IMG/VR virus record: IMGVR_UViG_3300028393_000186
Span: 1 to 35,669 of that record
Length of the DNA: 35,669 bases
From: a virus
Strand: one strand, 5' to 3'
The notes beneath the pieces were generated by a model. That model worked only from the letters and a program-made list of their open reading frames with translations, made no database searches and had not been told where the DNA came from. Below, in pieces: positions 19,478 through 28,218 of the stretch (the first letter of the stretch is position 1; the number at the start of each line of letters is the position of its first letter). The position numbers and the translations under genes are program-made.

Positions 19478-21352
19478 TTATGAAACTACTCTACCTTTAA
19501 TATCTTTATTTGGATATTTAATTTCAAAGATACAAGGATCTAAACTAGGATAAATTACTCCATTCCTTATAGCTTTAGTTATATCATATTTATTATTTGA
19601 ATATCCTATATCATTACCTGTTAAATTAGTAATAGTAATATTTGATACTGTTTGTACGCCATCAACATTATCTAATTCAGAATATAATTTTGATATTACG
19701 ATAGGCTGATTAACTTGCCATTTAGTAATATCGAAAATTTCTTTTAACTTAGCAATACACTTTAATAATACTTCATTACTATTATATCCTGGTAATGCTA
19801 TAATACTAAAATCTAATCCTATATTTACAATATAAGCATCTTTAATATTAACTGCATCAGTAATCATTCTATATTGCTCTAAATACGTTTGTAAATTAGT
19901 TTTAATGATAGAATTTAAAGGAGTTAAGTTTGTATTATTATCATAACCTAAAACATATAAATCCAGCGCCAATTGATTATCGCTAACATTACCACCATTG
20001 GTTACTTTATCTTTTGCTTGAGTAATATATGCTTTTGCTACAGACCCAAATCTTTGTGGCAATGAATAAACTCTAATAATATAATCTTCTACTGTTACAG
20101 CTCTATTTTGAGATGCAAAGTTTGCAATTGCATTATATCTAATTTCATCAATAGTCTCTAAACTTTTACCGCCTACTGCAGGCATTGGATTATTAACTGC
20201 TATTGAGTTTTTAATTCTAGTAAATAAAGCTTGATTTAATCCAGTACCATCAGAATCAAAAGTTACACTTGTAATTCCGGTTAATGTATCAGACTGAACA
20301 TTTGATTCAATTCCTCCGCCTGTAGTATATCTAATTGTTAGTGTAGTATTTGCAGGTGCTAATCCATAAGTTTTAGAATATAAAAAATTACTAGGATCTA
20401 TCGAATAGTCTATAATAGATGAATATAACGAACTACCTACTAAATCTGGATTTGGAATTAATTCCTCATCTGCTGAAGTTGAAACCCCTGCTCCAAATTG
20501 TAAAGTAATTGTATTATCAGCATTTACTCTAGTCTCAAATCTCCTAGATACTTTCTTTAACTTTAATAAATAAGGAGATACCCCCGTCGATTTAGTATAA
20601 TCTATATTTGAATATTGATCATTCTTAACTTCATCAAAAATTGTATCTTGGGCTAAATAAGGAACTTCATACCATTTATTGTTATCTGAATCTACTACAT
20701 CTAATATCTCTATAATATTAGTTTCATTTAAAATAATCTTATCATATCTTTTAGGAGTACCAAAAGTAAATGTTTGAGATTGAATTGTTCCAGCTACTGC
20801 TCTAGCTTTTTTCTTTAATAAATAATATACTGGATTGTTATTATTATCTACTTGATAAACTGATAATGCATCTGCTCCTGCTAATGCTATTGAACTAGAA
20901 GTATAAACTACAGGATCAATTGTTCTAAATTGAACATTTGAATTAGTAGCGCTAATAATCATTTCTTGATTTACAGATAAAGAATAATTCCAATCTGGAT
21001 AATAAGTTGACCCTGACTGAATTGCTGGCAATAATTGAAATACTTCTAATTCAACTGTTGCAGGTACTGTATTTTTTGGTTTATATCCTCTTTCTTGGGC
21101 TAATTGTAATAAATTAGATCTTTCAGTTGCGTAAGATAATAAACTTTCTTTTAATTGATTATCTGTATAATATGAAAGAACATCGCCAACATACGACGCC
21201 ATTTCAATAAACATCATACCTGGTGAAGTTTCGTTGAAATCATTATATGTATTAGGGAAATAGCTCTTAGCAAACTCTATAAGAGATTGTCTAAAATTGC
21301 TAAAGTCCTTATTAATATACTTTATATCTTTTTTTGTATTGTTATTTAACAT
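19478..21352 (-). CDS. gp6: Baseplate wedge protein, T4 gp6-like
   Basis: 624 residues, close to the 660 of T4 gp6. The N-terminus has the pattern typical of gp6/baseplate J proteins: FPNTYNDFNETSPGMMFIEM, then ASYVGDVLSYYTDNQLKES and LLQLAQERGYKPKNTVPA. In T4, gp6 dimers form the inner ring that links the wedges and controls sheath contraction. Its start overlaps the stop of the gp25-like gene by 1 base (shared at 21352), the same gp25-gp6 order seen in contractile tails. The late-gene cassette around it (gp55-like sigma, gp5-like hub) supports the call. Confidence 0.92.
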   Translation of the reverse strand: MLNNNTKKDIKYINKDFSNFRQSLIEFAKSYFPNTYNDFNETSPGMMFIEMASYVGDVLSYYTDNQLKESLLSYATERSNLLQLAQERGYKPKNTVPATVELEVFQLLPAIQSGSTYYPDWNYSLSVNQEMIISATNSNVQFRTIDPVVYTSSSIALAGADALSVYQVDNNNNPVYYLLKKKARAVAGTIQSQTFTFGTPKRYDKIILNETNIIEILDVVDSDNNKWYEVPYLAQDTIFDEVKNDQYSNIDYTKSTGVSPYLLKLKKVSRRFETRVNADNTITLQFGAGVSTSADEELIPNPDLVGSSLYSSIIDYSIDPSNFLYSKTYGLAPANTTLTIRYTTGGGIESNVQSDTLTGITSVTFDSDGTGLNQALFTRIKNSIAVNNPMPAVGGKSLETIDEIRYNAIANFASQNRAVTVEDYIIRVYSLPQRFGSVAKAYITQAKDKVTNGGNVSDNQLALDLYVLGYDNNTNLTPLNSIIKTNLQTYLEQYRMITDAVNIKDAYIVNIGLDFSIIALPGYNSNEVLLKCIAKLKEIFDITKWQVNQPIVISKLYSELDNVDGVQTVSNITITNLTGNDIGYSNNKYDITKAIRNGVIYPSLDPCIFEIKYPNKDIKGRVVS

Positions 21353-21807
21353 TATAATATAGCTATAGTTCCTGATTGATTAATATCTAACACGATAGTT
21401 TGATTAGCGCCTTGATTTGAAACTCTAAAATTAATAGTTACTGATAATCCGTGTTCTGCTTGAGCACCTAACGAGTCTATTTTTTGTTTTATATCTATGT
21501 TATTTATTATAATATATGGCATCCAAAAAGAAATGGCAGAACTTATTTCATCTTTTAAATTTTCGCCTACCTCTGTTGTATTTGGATCAAATAATAAATT
21601 CATTATACCTGTTCCAAATGTCGGTAAATATCTTCGCTCTCCTTTACTTGTTAGCAAAAGGTTTTTTAAGTTAGATACTGCCTGATCTTCAGTACTGTAA
21701 GATAGTTCAAATAACCCTTTACTAGCGTTATTAAGTGGTAATTTAATACCTACTGCGACATCTTTTTCAGTATCTATTACAGGAATCTTACTTAAAATTC
21801 TTGCCAT
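21352..21807 (-). CDS. gp25: Baseplate wedge protein, T4 gp25-like
   Basis: 151 residues, the usual length of gp25/W proteins (T4 gp25 is 132). The core contains AVSNLKNLLLTSKGERRYLP, then FGTGIMNLLFDP and an acidic helix with an EVGENLKDEI segment, which are the typical gp25 features. gp25 joins the wedge to the sheath and starts sheath assembly. The gene overlaps the gp6-like gene by one base and lies 2 bases after the 168-residue protein, so the three are translated together. Confidence 0.93.
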   Translation of the reverse strand: MARILSKIPVIDTEKDVAVGIKLPLNNASKGLFELSYSTEDQAVSNLKNLLLTSKGERRYLPTFGTGIMNLLFDPNTTEVGENLKDEISSAISFWMPYIIINNIDIKQKIDSLGAQAEHGLSVTINFRVSNQGANQTIVLDINQSGTIAIL

Positions 21808-21809
21808 CT

Positions 21810-22316
21810 TTATTTACCTTTTTTAGCATTAATGGCTTTCATTAATGCGGTATAATCCTTTGTTAAAGCTTTTTCAACCGAAGGATCTAAATTTTCTATT
21901 TGAACTGGACGACCATCTATATCTGTTTTTGGTATTGCTACTACTGGACTAGATGACATCGTCGACATATTTCTCATTGAAGGCCATTCATCATAATCAT
22001 TATGATTCATTTGAACTGGATTATATTCTTCTTCTAAAATACCATGAAATTCTTTATTAGAGAATCCTGAATTAGCAGTCTCATTTAAAATTTCATTAAG
22101 TAACGGATTACTAGAAAACAATTCCTTTTTAGTATTAGGTACTGGTTTTTTCGCTGTATTTAATGTTGGTTGAGCTTGACGCTGTGGTGCTTGAGTTGTT
22201 TTTGACGAAACTTTATCTAAGCTTTCATAAAGATAGTTCATTTCAGAGTGAACGGCTGCTTGAACTTCTTCTTTAATAATTTGTCTTAATTGCTTAAAGA
22301 ATTTACTTGTATCCAT
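21810..22316 (-). CDS. Conserved tail-cluster protein of unknown function
   Basis: 168 residues. The N-terminal 35 residues form a predicted amphipathic helix (KFFKQLRQIIKEEVQAAVHS), followed by a Gln/Pro/Lys-rich linker and a mostly disordered remainder ending in a short helix (VEKALTKDYTALMKAINAKK). No enzymatic motif is visible. It lies between the gp5-like hub gene (37-base gap) and gp25 (2-base gap). Such helix-plus-linker proteins often act as tail assembly helpers, but that is only a guess from position. Confidence 0.65.
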   Translation of the reverse strand: MDTSKFFKQLRQIIKEEVQAAVHSEMNYLYESLDKVSSKTTQAPQRQAQPTLNTAKKPVPNTKKELFSSNPLLNEILNETANSGFSNKEFHGILEEEYNPVQMNHNDYDEWPSMRNMSTMSSSPVVAIPKTDIDGRPVQIENLDPSVEKALTKDYTALMKAINAKKGK

Positions 22317-22353
22317 ATTGATTCTTTATTATAATTATCTATCTAAGTAAAGA

Positions 22354-23430
22354 TTACTGTAGTTTTACTTTCGTAGATTTATGAAAGCCCGAATTAAGCA
22401 ATGTTTGAGCTGTAGATATAACTGGTGTACTTGTGCCAGGGGCGTTAGTTACTTTATCTATTGCAGTTAATGCAATAAGTATTTGAGTTAAAATATTATC
22501 TAAGGGTTCTCCATTGACTGCTGAATATGCTGCCGGAAATCCTAAATTAATTGTAGATGCTTCTAAAGTAATATCGTTAGATGATTCTAAAACTATACCA
22601 CCTTTACTAGATATTGATATTCCATTTTTAGATGATAGCGCTATTTCTTTTTCTTTAGCATTTAATACTATTCTATCTGAACTCATTACAATTTGTTTTC
22701 CGGATAAATTTGTGCTAAATGTACCTATTTTAATATTAGTAGTTCCTAATGGACCTGCCAATACTAAAGATATTCTTTGGGTTGAGGTTAAGTAAATAGA
22801 TGAATCATCTTCATTAATATCTTCAATTCTAAATCCTTTATCTTTAGTTGATGTATTTTTTTTAGTGTTAGATATAATTAGTATAGGATCTCCAGGATCT
22901 CCTAATGTCCAAGTTGGTTGTTTTGTTACTCTTGATGTATTATTTATTGTTGAACTTAATCTAACTGAATTACCACTTCTCCCTTCTATTACTACATCAC
23001 CTTCAAATAATTGTAAAGCATTTTGACTATCTAATAATTTAAATGTTTTTGTTGCCCTTTCTGGAGTAGAAATATTAGGGGAGGTGGCTACTCCTCTTGA
23101 CGAATTTTGATAACTAACATTATTTGGTCGAGTAATTTCGCTAGAAGTAGGTATTCCATTATAATTAATACTTGATTGAATATTTACAGTTGATAAATAA
23201 TAGTTAGTACCTTCTTTACGGAAATTACCTGCAAATGCTGAAGCTGCTGTTACTATTAATACTATTTCTCCAGGAACAGGAATAGTCCTTATATGAGTAT
23301 CTAAAGGTATTGCGGTGCTAGCATTTGCATCGCTACTGCCAGGACGACTTAAATACTTAAATCTGATAGTATAATAATTGTGTATAGTATCTACTAGAAA
23401 TACTTCTATTACTTCAGCTGATTCAAACAT
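22354..23430 (-). CDS. gp5: Baseplate hub/tail-tip protein, gp5-like (OB fold plus beta-helix)
   Basis: 358 residues. The N-terminal region (AEVIEVFLVDTIHNYYTIRF and PVPGEIVLIV) fits an OB-fold hub domain. The middle contains DVVIEGRSGNSVRLSS and GDPGDPILIISN, which are typical of gp5-like hub proteins of marine T4-like phages. The C-terminus has repeating short strands (RIVLNAKEKEIALSSKNGIS, GGIVLESSNDITLEAS), the signature of the gp5C/VgrG triple beta-helix needle. Unlike T4 gp5 there is no visible lysozyme domain, so cell-wall digestion must come from elsewhere. It overlaps the preceding 128-residue gene by one base. Confidence 0.87.
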   Translation of the reverse strand: MFESAEVIEVFLVDTIHNYYTIRFKYLSRPGSSDANASTAIPLDTHIRTIPVPGEIVLIVTAASAFAGNFRKEGTNYYLSTVNIQSSINYNGIPTSSEITRPNNVSYQNSSRGVATSPNISTPERATKTFKLLDSQNALQLFEGDVVIEGRSGNSVRLSSTINNTSRVTKQPTWTLGDPGDPILIISNTKKNTSTKDKGFRIEDINEDDSSIYLTSTQRISLVLAGPLGTTNIKIGTFSTNLSGKQIVMSSDRIVLNAKEKEIALSSKNGISISSKGGIVLESSNDITLEASTINLGFPAAYSAVNGEPLDNILTQILIALTAIDKVTNAPGTSTPVISTAQTLLNSGFHKSTKVKLQ

Positions 23431-23816
23431 TATTTAATGGTTTTAGATAAAGATTCTTCTATATCTTTATTGATTTGTGTTATTCCTTTTAAATCGCTTT
23501 GAATTTGTTTTAATTCATCTGGAGATAAAATCCAATCTGCAGGCTGGTCTGCTTTTTGTTTAGCGTCAGTCGCTAACAGTCGTTGAACGACGGAAGTCAT
23601 TTTAATTAACTGCTCGTCGTTCTTAACTCCTACATCTAAATATTCTTTTATAAGCGGAACTACAACTGCTGCATCATTAATATTTTTTACTAATGGTGAT
23701 AGTTGCTGAATTAAATTATCTATCTGCTTATTTTTTTCTTTTTGATTTCCATGAATTTCTTTAAATACATCTGCTAAAGAAACGTTACCATAGATTGAAT
23801 CATTTATATTTGCCAT
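23430..23816 (-). CDS. Small helical protein of unknown function in the baseplate operon
   Basis: 128 residues, almost entirely predicted alpha-helical, acidic/polar, starting MANINDSIYGNVSLADVFKE. There is a long helix over residues 20-60 and another over 65-90; the end is a Lys/Glu/Ile-rich helix. No known motif. Its last base overlaps the gp5-like start, so it is translationally coupled to the hub protein and may be a hub or chaperone partner. That role is inference from coupling only. Confidence 0.65.
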   Translation of the reverse strand: MANINDSIYGNVSLADVFKEIHGNQKEKNKQIDNLIQQLSPLVKNINDAAVVVPLIKEYLDVGVKNDEQLIKMTSVVQRLLATDAKQKADQPADWILSPDELKQIQSDLKGITQINKDIEESLSKTIK

Positions 23817-23833
23817 AATTATCTTTTAAATAA

Positions 23834-24577
23834 TTATCTCTTAGTCTTAGTCTTTTGTATTCTAATTAATTCTTGAACTTTATATGGATCTAATCTTATC
23901 GAATCATATATTTGATAATTCTTATATAAGATAGCATATATAATCTTAATATTATTGACTGTTTTAGTTATTATTTGAGTCTTTAATCCGGTCCTTTCTC
24001 TTATTAAAATATATAAAGCCTTCTTATTAAAATTTTCTATATTATCTCTTGTTCTAAATAACTCTAATACTGAATCTGCTACCATCATTTCTTTTTGTGA
24101 TTCAAATAAAATAGGTAAATTTGCATCTACGAAAGTTATAAATGCCTCAACAAAGTTATGCGTTTCTTCTACGAAATCCTTGTATGCTTCTTCATTTATT
24201 AAATTACGCTCAATATCTATATTTTCTGTATCTACATTACTCTTTAATTTTTTATGACTCTTATTAATAAATAAGATTAAATAATTTCTAGCAATAACTG
24301 AGAAATAAGAAAATGCTTTACCACTTGCATGTACATACTTTCCTAATCTTTCAGCTAAAAAAGTAATAGTATCATTAGATAATTCTTGATATGATTCTGT
24401 ATATTTCCACGCTTGTAATTTAAAAATCCAATTTTCAACTATCTTTTCAAATGGGGCTTTTATACTTTCATTATATATTCTACTCTTCTCTGCAAAGTCT
24501 GTTGATTGAATATAACTACATATAGCATCTTCCGTTGCTTGAGTAAAATACTGTTTTTTATCTACTACTACTTCCAT
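23834..24577 (-). CDS. gp55: Late-transcription sigma factor, T4 gp55-like
   Basis: 247 residues. The segment GKAFSYFSVIARNYLI (86-101) with the preceding FLAERLGKYV is the conserved sigma region-2-like core found in gp55 homologues of marine T4-like phages; the N-terminus KKQYFTQATEDAICSYI is also typical. gp55 directs host RNA polymerase to TATAAATA late promoters. Two such octamers lie in the window at the same distance from a start codon (325-332 and 26649-26656), which supports the call. T4 gp55 is shorter (185 residues); the extra length is C-terminal and Lys/Arg-rich. The gene overlaps the upstream membrane-protein gene by 20 bases. Confidence 0.85.
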   Translation of the reverse strand: MEVVVDKKQYFTQATEDAICSYIQSTDFAEKSRIYNESIKAPFEKIVENWIFKLQAWKYTESYQELSNDTITFLAERLGKYVHASGKAFSYFSVIARNYLILFINKSHKKLKSNVDTENIDIERNLINEEAYKDFVEETHNFVEAFITFVDANLPILFESQKEMMVADSVLELFRTRDNIENFNKKALYILIRERTGLKTQIITKTVNNIKIIYAILYKNYQIYDSIRLDPYKVQELIRIQKTKTKR

Positions 24578-24851
24578 CTTCTTTTTCTATTTTAAGTATT
24601 AATTCTTTAGCATCTTCAACTGCTGTCTTTAGCATACCAAACGTTTCTCCAACTTCATCATCAGTCTCAAACATTTTTTTTCTGTCTATCTCTTGCATTT
24701 TTTCAAGCAATGTCGTAAATTGATATTGAAGAAATAAAATATCATCTGTCTTAGTTAATATAGCTTCTTCTTGTTTCTCTACTTTAATAAACAACTTGAA
24801 TATCATGTACCAAGATGTTAAAAGTAATAGGGTTAATATTGTATATATCAT
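24558..24851 (-). CDS. Small membrane-anchored coiled-coil protein
   Basis: 97 residues. Residues 2-21 (IYTILTLLLLTSWYMIFKLF) form one N-terminal membrane segment. The rest is a charged helical domain likely to form a coiled coil, with DRKKMFETDDEVGETF near residue 60. No cleavage site is evident, so it is probably anchored with its C-terminus in the cytoplasm. Its end overlaps the gp55-like sigma gene by 20 bases. The function is unknown; placement between an HD enzyme and the sigma factor does not settle it. Confidence 0.72.
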   Translation of the reverse strand: MIYTILTLLLLTSWYMIFKLFIKVEKQEEAILTKTDDILFLQYQFTTLLEKMQEIDRKKMFETDDEVGETFGMLKTAVEDAKELILKIEKEDGSSSR

Positions 24852-24856
24852 ATAAG

Positions 24857-25612
24857 TTATTTTTTAAAGAAGTCTTTAAATAAATCATCTATAGATGCTT
24901 CGCTTGAAGTAAACACTGCTGCCGTAGTTGCTTTATTAGATTTAACTATTGTTGTTGGTATTGTTTTATCTTTTGGTAGTTTATTATCGTGCTCTATTCT
25001 ACTAGCTAAATGATCTGCATGATGCAAAATAAATGTAAGATTACTTTTTAATCCGAATTCTGGTTTAAATGCCATATAATAACCTTTATTAGCTTCTGAA
25101 TACATACCATCATGTAATTTAATTGCTAAATATTCTGATTCTGTTACTTCAATACCATATTTTTGTAAAGTATATAAACTTCTATCTGGCACTTTCATAT
25201 AATGTAATTTACCATTAAGTTCATATAATGAACCTTGGTTTTTACGGTGCCAATCTGAAGGATTAGGTATATAATAAGGTTCTTTAGGTGCTCCTGCTTT
25301 TCCTAAATCATGATTGATAGCTGAAAAAATTAATTCTTCTTTAGTAAAACCTTCTAAACTTGCTCCCATTTCTCCCCATGTGTCATATAATTTTTCTGAG
25401 CATTTTACTACTCTAATAACGTGGTCGATATAACCTCCTACAAAGCAGTTATGATAATTTTCATTACTAGCTGCTGGTGCAAACATTAAATCGCTTTGAA
25501 AATCTCCGTACATTGTTATTAAGGCTGATTTTCTAGGCTCTTCTATATTTGTCTCGATAATCGAAATAAATTCATTCCAATTATTCAATAAATCATTTTC
25601 TGTAAATTCCAT
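24857..25612 (-). CDS. HD-domain phosphohydrolase
   Basis: 251 residues. The metal-binding histidines and aspartates of an HD domain are visible: H54 and H64 in NYHNCFVGGYIDHVIRVV, the HD doublet H101-D102 in NHDLGK, H167-D168, and HHAD at 197-200. The GGYIDHVIRV segment resembles the GGLLEHT segment of YhaM-type 3'-5' exoribonucleases and related nucleotide phosphohydrolases. The substrate could be RNA ends, (d)NTPs or signalling nucleotides; the sequence does not tell which. It sits between the ClpP-like protease gene (3-base gap) and the small membrane protein gene (5-base gap). Confidence 0.82.
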   Translation of the reverse strand: MEFTENDLLNNWNEFISIIETNIEEPRKSALITMYGDFQSDLMFAPAASNENYHNCFVGGYIDHVIRVVKCSEKLYDTWGEMGASLEGFTKEELIFSAINHDLGKAGAPKEPYYIPNPSDWHRKNQGSLYELNGKLHYMKVPDRSLYTLQKYGIEVTESEYLAIKLHDGMYSEANKGYYMAFKPEFGLKSNLTFILHHADHLASRIEHDNKLPKDKTIPTTIVKSNKATTAAVFTSSEASIDDLFKDFFKK

Positions 25613-25615
25613 ATA

Positions 25616-26272
25616 TTATATTATTTTATCTATTAATTTTAAAGTTAAAGCTTCTTCTGCGGTAAGATACCAATCTTGTTTACATTTATCTTCCCAAAAC
25701 TTAGATTCGATTCCTGTTTTTTCTTCTAACATTTTATAACCTATCATTTCTAAATGCTTAAAATGTTCTAAAGAAGTTTTCATGTTATGAAATTTATCTT
25801 CCATCGAATAAGAACCTTCATGTAACATTAAAGTAGAATATTTACTCATAGCCCTTAATCCAGTTCCCATTGCTAAAATCCAAGCTCCTGCTGAAATTGC
25901 TTGACCTCTACAAACAACATTTACTTTAAATGATAGAGAATTTATATAATCTATAATTCCATTCATTTCATAAATGTCACCCCCTGGAGAATTTAAAGAA
26001 ATAGTAACTGGGTTATTTTTTTCCTCTTCTGTTCTATATTTAGTAAATACTCTAATTGCAGTCATTATACCATACAAAGTTTCATTTCCTTTTATAGGGC
26101 CATGTAAATAAATTATTTCATCATCTATATTAAATCCATAATCTATTTGTTTAAATAAATACTCTGGAGTATTAATATCATAATCTGATTCATATACTTC
26201 TGTAATTGATGATTGATCTGCTAATTGATTAATGTTATTTTCCTTGTAAGGATCATATTTTTTTTCTGTCAT
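25616..26272 (-). CDS. ClpP-like serine protease
   Basis: 218 residues from the ATG at 26272; an in-frame ATG at 26299 would add nine hydrophobic residues and is less likely. The ClpP/crotonase fold is shown by ISLNSPGGDIYEMNGIIDYI, then RGQAISAGAW holding the nucleophile S127, LMLHEG with H151, and KQDWYLTAEEA with D200, which together make a full catalytic triad. ClpP-like proteins in T4-like phages may act in prohead maturation or in degrading host proteins; no portal or scaffold gene is in view to decide. It is the second gene of the operon that starts at 26620, and a terminator-like hairpin separates it from the first. Confidence 0.88.
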   Translation of the reverse strand: MTEKKYDPYKENNINQLADQSSITEVYESDYDINTPEYLFKQIDYGFNIDDEIIYLHGPIKGNETLYGIMTAIRVFTKYRTEEEKNNPVTISLNSPGGDIYEMNGIIDYINSLSFKVNVVCRGQAISAGAWILAMGTGLRAMSKYSTLMLHEGSYSMEDKFHNMKTSLEHFKHLEMIGYKMLEEKTGIESKFWEDKCKQDWYLTAEEALTLKLIDKII

Positions 26273-26304
26273 ATATATAATATAATAAAATATTTTCAAT
26301 TAAA

Positions 26305-26342
26305 CAAAAAAAATCTTCACTGAATTAACAATGAAGATTTTA
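26305..26342 (-). terminator. Rho-independent terminator between the 61-residue gene and the clpP-like gene
   Basis: On the minus strand, a perfect 10-bp stem (AAAATCTTCA with TGAAGATTTT) encloses a 12-base loop and is followed by a T run. It lies about 90 bases after the stop codon at 26435, so the late-promoter transcript of the small gene may end here or be attenuated before the protease-baseplate operon. Confidence 0.75.
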
Positions 26343-26434
26343 TGGTTTAGATTAATTTTAATAATCTCTAAATAATATTCAATACCTTTATATTACTTTC
26401 TGATAAAAGGCTCATTACGTTCGTTAGAATGTAT

Positions 26435-26620
26435 TTATTGATAATCATTAGGCTCTAACTCTATCATAGAAATAACACCTTCTACTTTAGCCCTTACTTG
26501 TTGAATAACATCTATTACTCCATCAGCACTTAACGTACGAGTATCTAACCCTTTTACGATAGTTAATAACTGGTTATTTATTGCTTCCAGTTTTGTTTGT
26601 GTTTGTTGTTTATATCTCAT
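26435..26620 (-). CDS. Small conserved helical protein of unknown function
   Basis: 61 residues, helical, starting MRYKQQTQTKLEAINNQLLT. Two helices are separated by LSADGVIDVIQQ. No known motif. The reading frame is supported by a TATAAATA late-promoter octamer 28 bases upstream and a strong terminator downstream, so it may form its own late transcript unit, unusual for a gene this short. That suggests it is made in quantity. Confidence 0.72.
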   Translation of the reverse strand: MRYKQQTQTKLEAINNQLLTIVKGLDTRTLSADGVIDVIQQVRAKVEGVISMIELEPNDYQ

Positions 26621-26648
26621 AAATTTTTACTTTGTTTTATAACTGCCG

Positions 26649-26656
26649 TATTTATA
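26649..26656 (-). promoter_or_regulatory. T4-type late promoter box TATAAATAC
   Basis: The minus strand reads TATAAATACGG, extending the T4 late consensus by one base (C). It lies 28 bases upstream of the ATG at 26620, almost the same distance as the box at 325-332. The surrounding 130 bases (26621-26752) hold no gene, only extremely AT-rich sequence. Confidence 0.6.
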
Positions 26657-26752
26657 TTAATAATATATAATATAATAATATATATATAATTAATGTAGTT
26701 TCCATATTTTATGTCTCCCTATTCATATTATAATAGATTTTTACCATATTTC

Positions 26753-27673
26753 CTAATCTTTTAGCAAAATACTTTTTCTAAAATTTAAAAGTCCTTGCTC
26801 TTTACCCTTACATTCTATCATAACATCTACATTAATACCGTAAGTTTCTACAGGACCGTTAATAAATTCGCTATGAGCTTGAGGTCTAATCGTAGAATCA
26901 TTAAGATGAACTGACTTACCTTCAGAATAATGTACTACAGGTATAATATCATATGGCCAAGTCCTAGTTGCTGTCTGTAAAGCTTCAAATTCTGAAAGAC
27001 CTCCCGTGCAAAAAGAATGATGATGATAATCAAAAACGATAGGGACGCTACATTCTGAATGAACCATTTCGTATAATTCTTTAACAGACCACATAGACTC
27101 TCTATCATCATTCTCTACAGTTAATCTAGATAAACATACATCGCTAAGACGTCTTATATTTTTCACCCAAGTATTAGCTGCTAGCTCTTTATTATTATAT
27201 GTAGCGCCAATATGTATATTAATTTTATTGTATACTGACTCCGACAATTCTAATAAATCAAAAACCTTAGAATGGTTTTCAAGCTCTATAAGCGTCTTTT
27301 TAACTACAGCTTCATTAGGAGATGCTAATAAATTAAACGGTCCAGGATGAGCAGATAATCGGTGGTTATGAAGTCGAACATAATGCGCTATCCTCTCCAT
27401 AACTTCTTTTATTTTATGATAATCTGGAAGTTGGGTAAATTCATACTCGCTACACCAAGGAAAAATATCACTACTAATACGAAAAAACTTAATGTCATTT
27501 TCTTCATTCCAAATAATAACTTTTTCAAGGTCAATTACATTCTTCAGTGCTAATTCAGATGCATAAGGTAAACCCTTTGCTAAGAATGTAGCGCGTTTCA
27601 TTCCACGATTCGTGGTTATTTTACTTTTTTGCAAGTGCATATTAATGCAAGCATATCCTAAGTTTCTAATCAT
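26753..27673 (-). CDS. uvsE: UV DNA-damage endonuclease UvsE (UVDE)
   Basis: 306 residues, the family length. It folds as a TIM barrel like endonuclease IV, and the metal ligands can be seen: H109 in LSAHPGPF, H154 in IHIGA, E187 in TVENDDRE, D215 and H217-H219 in VFDYHHHSF, and a late VHYSEGK. The N-terminus IRNLGYACINMHL is typical. UvsE nicks DNA 5' of pyrimidine dimers and other lesions, beginning light-independent repair. It is directly preceded by a promoter-like module whose last bases join its ATG, and follows the terminator at 27721. It therefore appears to be transcribed from its own promoter. Confidence 0.95.
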   Translation of the reverse strand: MIRNLGYACINMHLQKSKITTNRGMKRATFLAKGLPYASELALKNVIDLEKVIIWNEENDIKFFRISSDIFPWCSEYEFTQLPDYHKIKEVMERIAHYVRLHNHRLSAHPGPFNLLASPNEAVVKKTLIELENHSKVFDLLELSESVYNKINIHIGATYNNKELAANTWVKNIRRLSDVCLSRLTVENDDRESMWSVKELYEMVHSECSVPIVFDYHHHSFCTGGLSEFEALQTATRTWPYDIIPVVHYSEGKSVHLNDSTIRPQAHSEFINGPVETYGINVDVMIECKGKEQGLLNFRKSILLKD

Positions 27674-27707
27674 ACTTAAAGATAATGATAATATTTCAAA
27701 TAACCTA
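27674..27707 (-). promoter_or_regulatory. Repeated promoter-like module before uvsE
   Basis: Minus strand: TTTG, 12 bases, then TATCTTTA, followed directly by AGTATG whose ATG is the uvsE start. The same TTTG-N12-TAnnTTTA arrangement precedes the thioredoxin gene (30813) and two tRNA units (34476, 35598). TAnnTTTA is near the Bacteroidota -7 box TAnnTTTG. Confidence 0.6.
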
Positions 27708-27720
27708 ATTATTTTTCAGT

Positions 27721-27740
27721 AAAAAAGCCCTTTCGGGCTT
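27721..27740 (-). terminator. Rho-independent terminator overlapping a stop codon
   Basis: AAGCCCGAAAGGGCTT on the minus strand forms a 6-bp perfect hairpin with a GAAA tetraloop, followed by TTTTTT. It overlaps the TAA of the 159-residue gene (27739-27741) and isolates uvsE from the operon upstream. Confidence 0.9.
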
Positions 27741-28218
27741 AATTTAAACTTGTCGGATGAACTACTTCTAATAAGTCAAATACTTCTAAATGCCTGAATC
27801 GTTTTTTGAGTTCATGTATTTCGATATCTAATAACAAATTCTCTTTCGTAGCAGTTAAAAAAATATAACCATCATTAAATAAGAAGTTTTTAGTGGAATT
27901 CATTGAAAATTTATTGTTAGTTGCAATTACTAAAATGTCAGGCAATAATACAATATGAACGTAATTTGGATCTTTGCTATTTTCATCTATAAACTTAAGC
28001 ATTTTTTTAGAAAATAGCTCAGGAACTTCATCATCTTCTTCATTTTCATAATCTAAATCCTCTGAATCTTCATCATTATTTATATCCGAAGGATTTTCAA
28101 CCTCTAAACATAAATCAAATAAAAATAAAAGTTTTTCGCGATTAGGTAAACTACTAAAAAAGTCATAATCTGCTTCACTAAGGAAGATGCTGTCATATAC
28201 TAAAGATGTTTGTGTCAT
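27739..28218 (-). CDS. Acidic protein of unknown function
   Basis: 159 residues starting MTQTSLVYDSIFLSEADYDF. A strongly acidic stretch (about residues 43-68, including DNDEDSEDLDYENEEDDEV-like composition) separates an N-terminal helical part from a C-terminal alpha/beta part (IVLLPDILVIATNNKFSM). No catalytic motif is recognised. Its start overlaps the stop of the 87-residue gene by 4 bases (28215-28218), and its stop is inside a terminator, so it is the last gene of the small-protein operon. Confidence 0.65.
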   Translation of the reverse strand: MTQTSLVYDSIFLSEADYDFFSSLPNREKLLFLFDLCLEVENPSDINNDEDSEDLDYENEEDDEVPELFSKKMLKFIDENSKDPNYVHIVLLPDILVIATNNKFSMNSTKNFLFNDGYIFLTATKENLLLDIEIHELKKRFRHLEVFDLLEVVHPTSLN

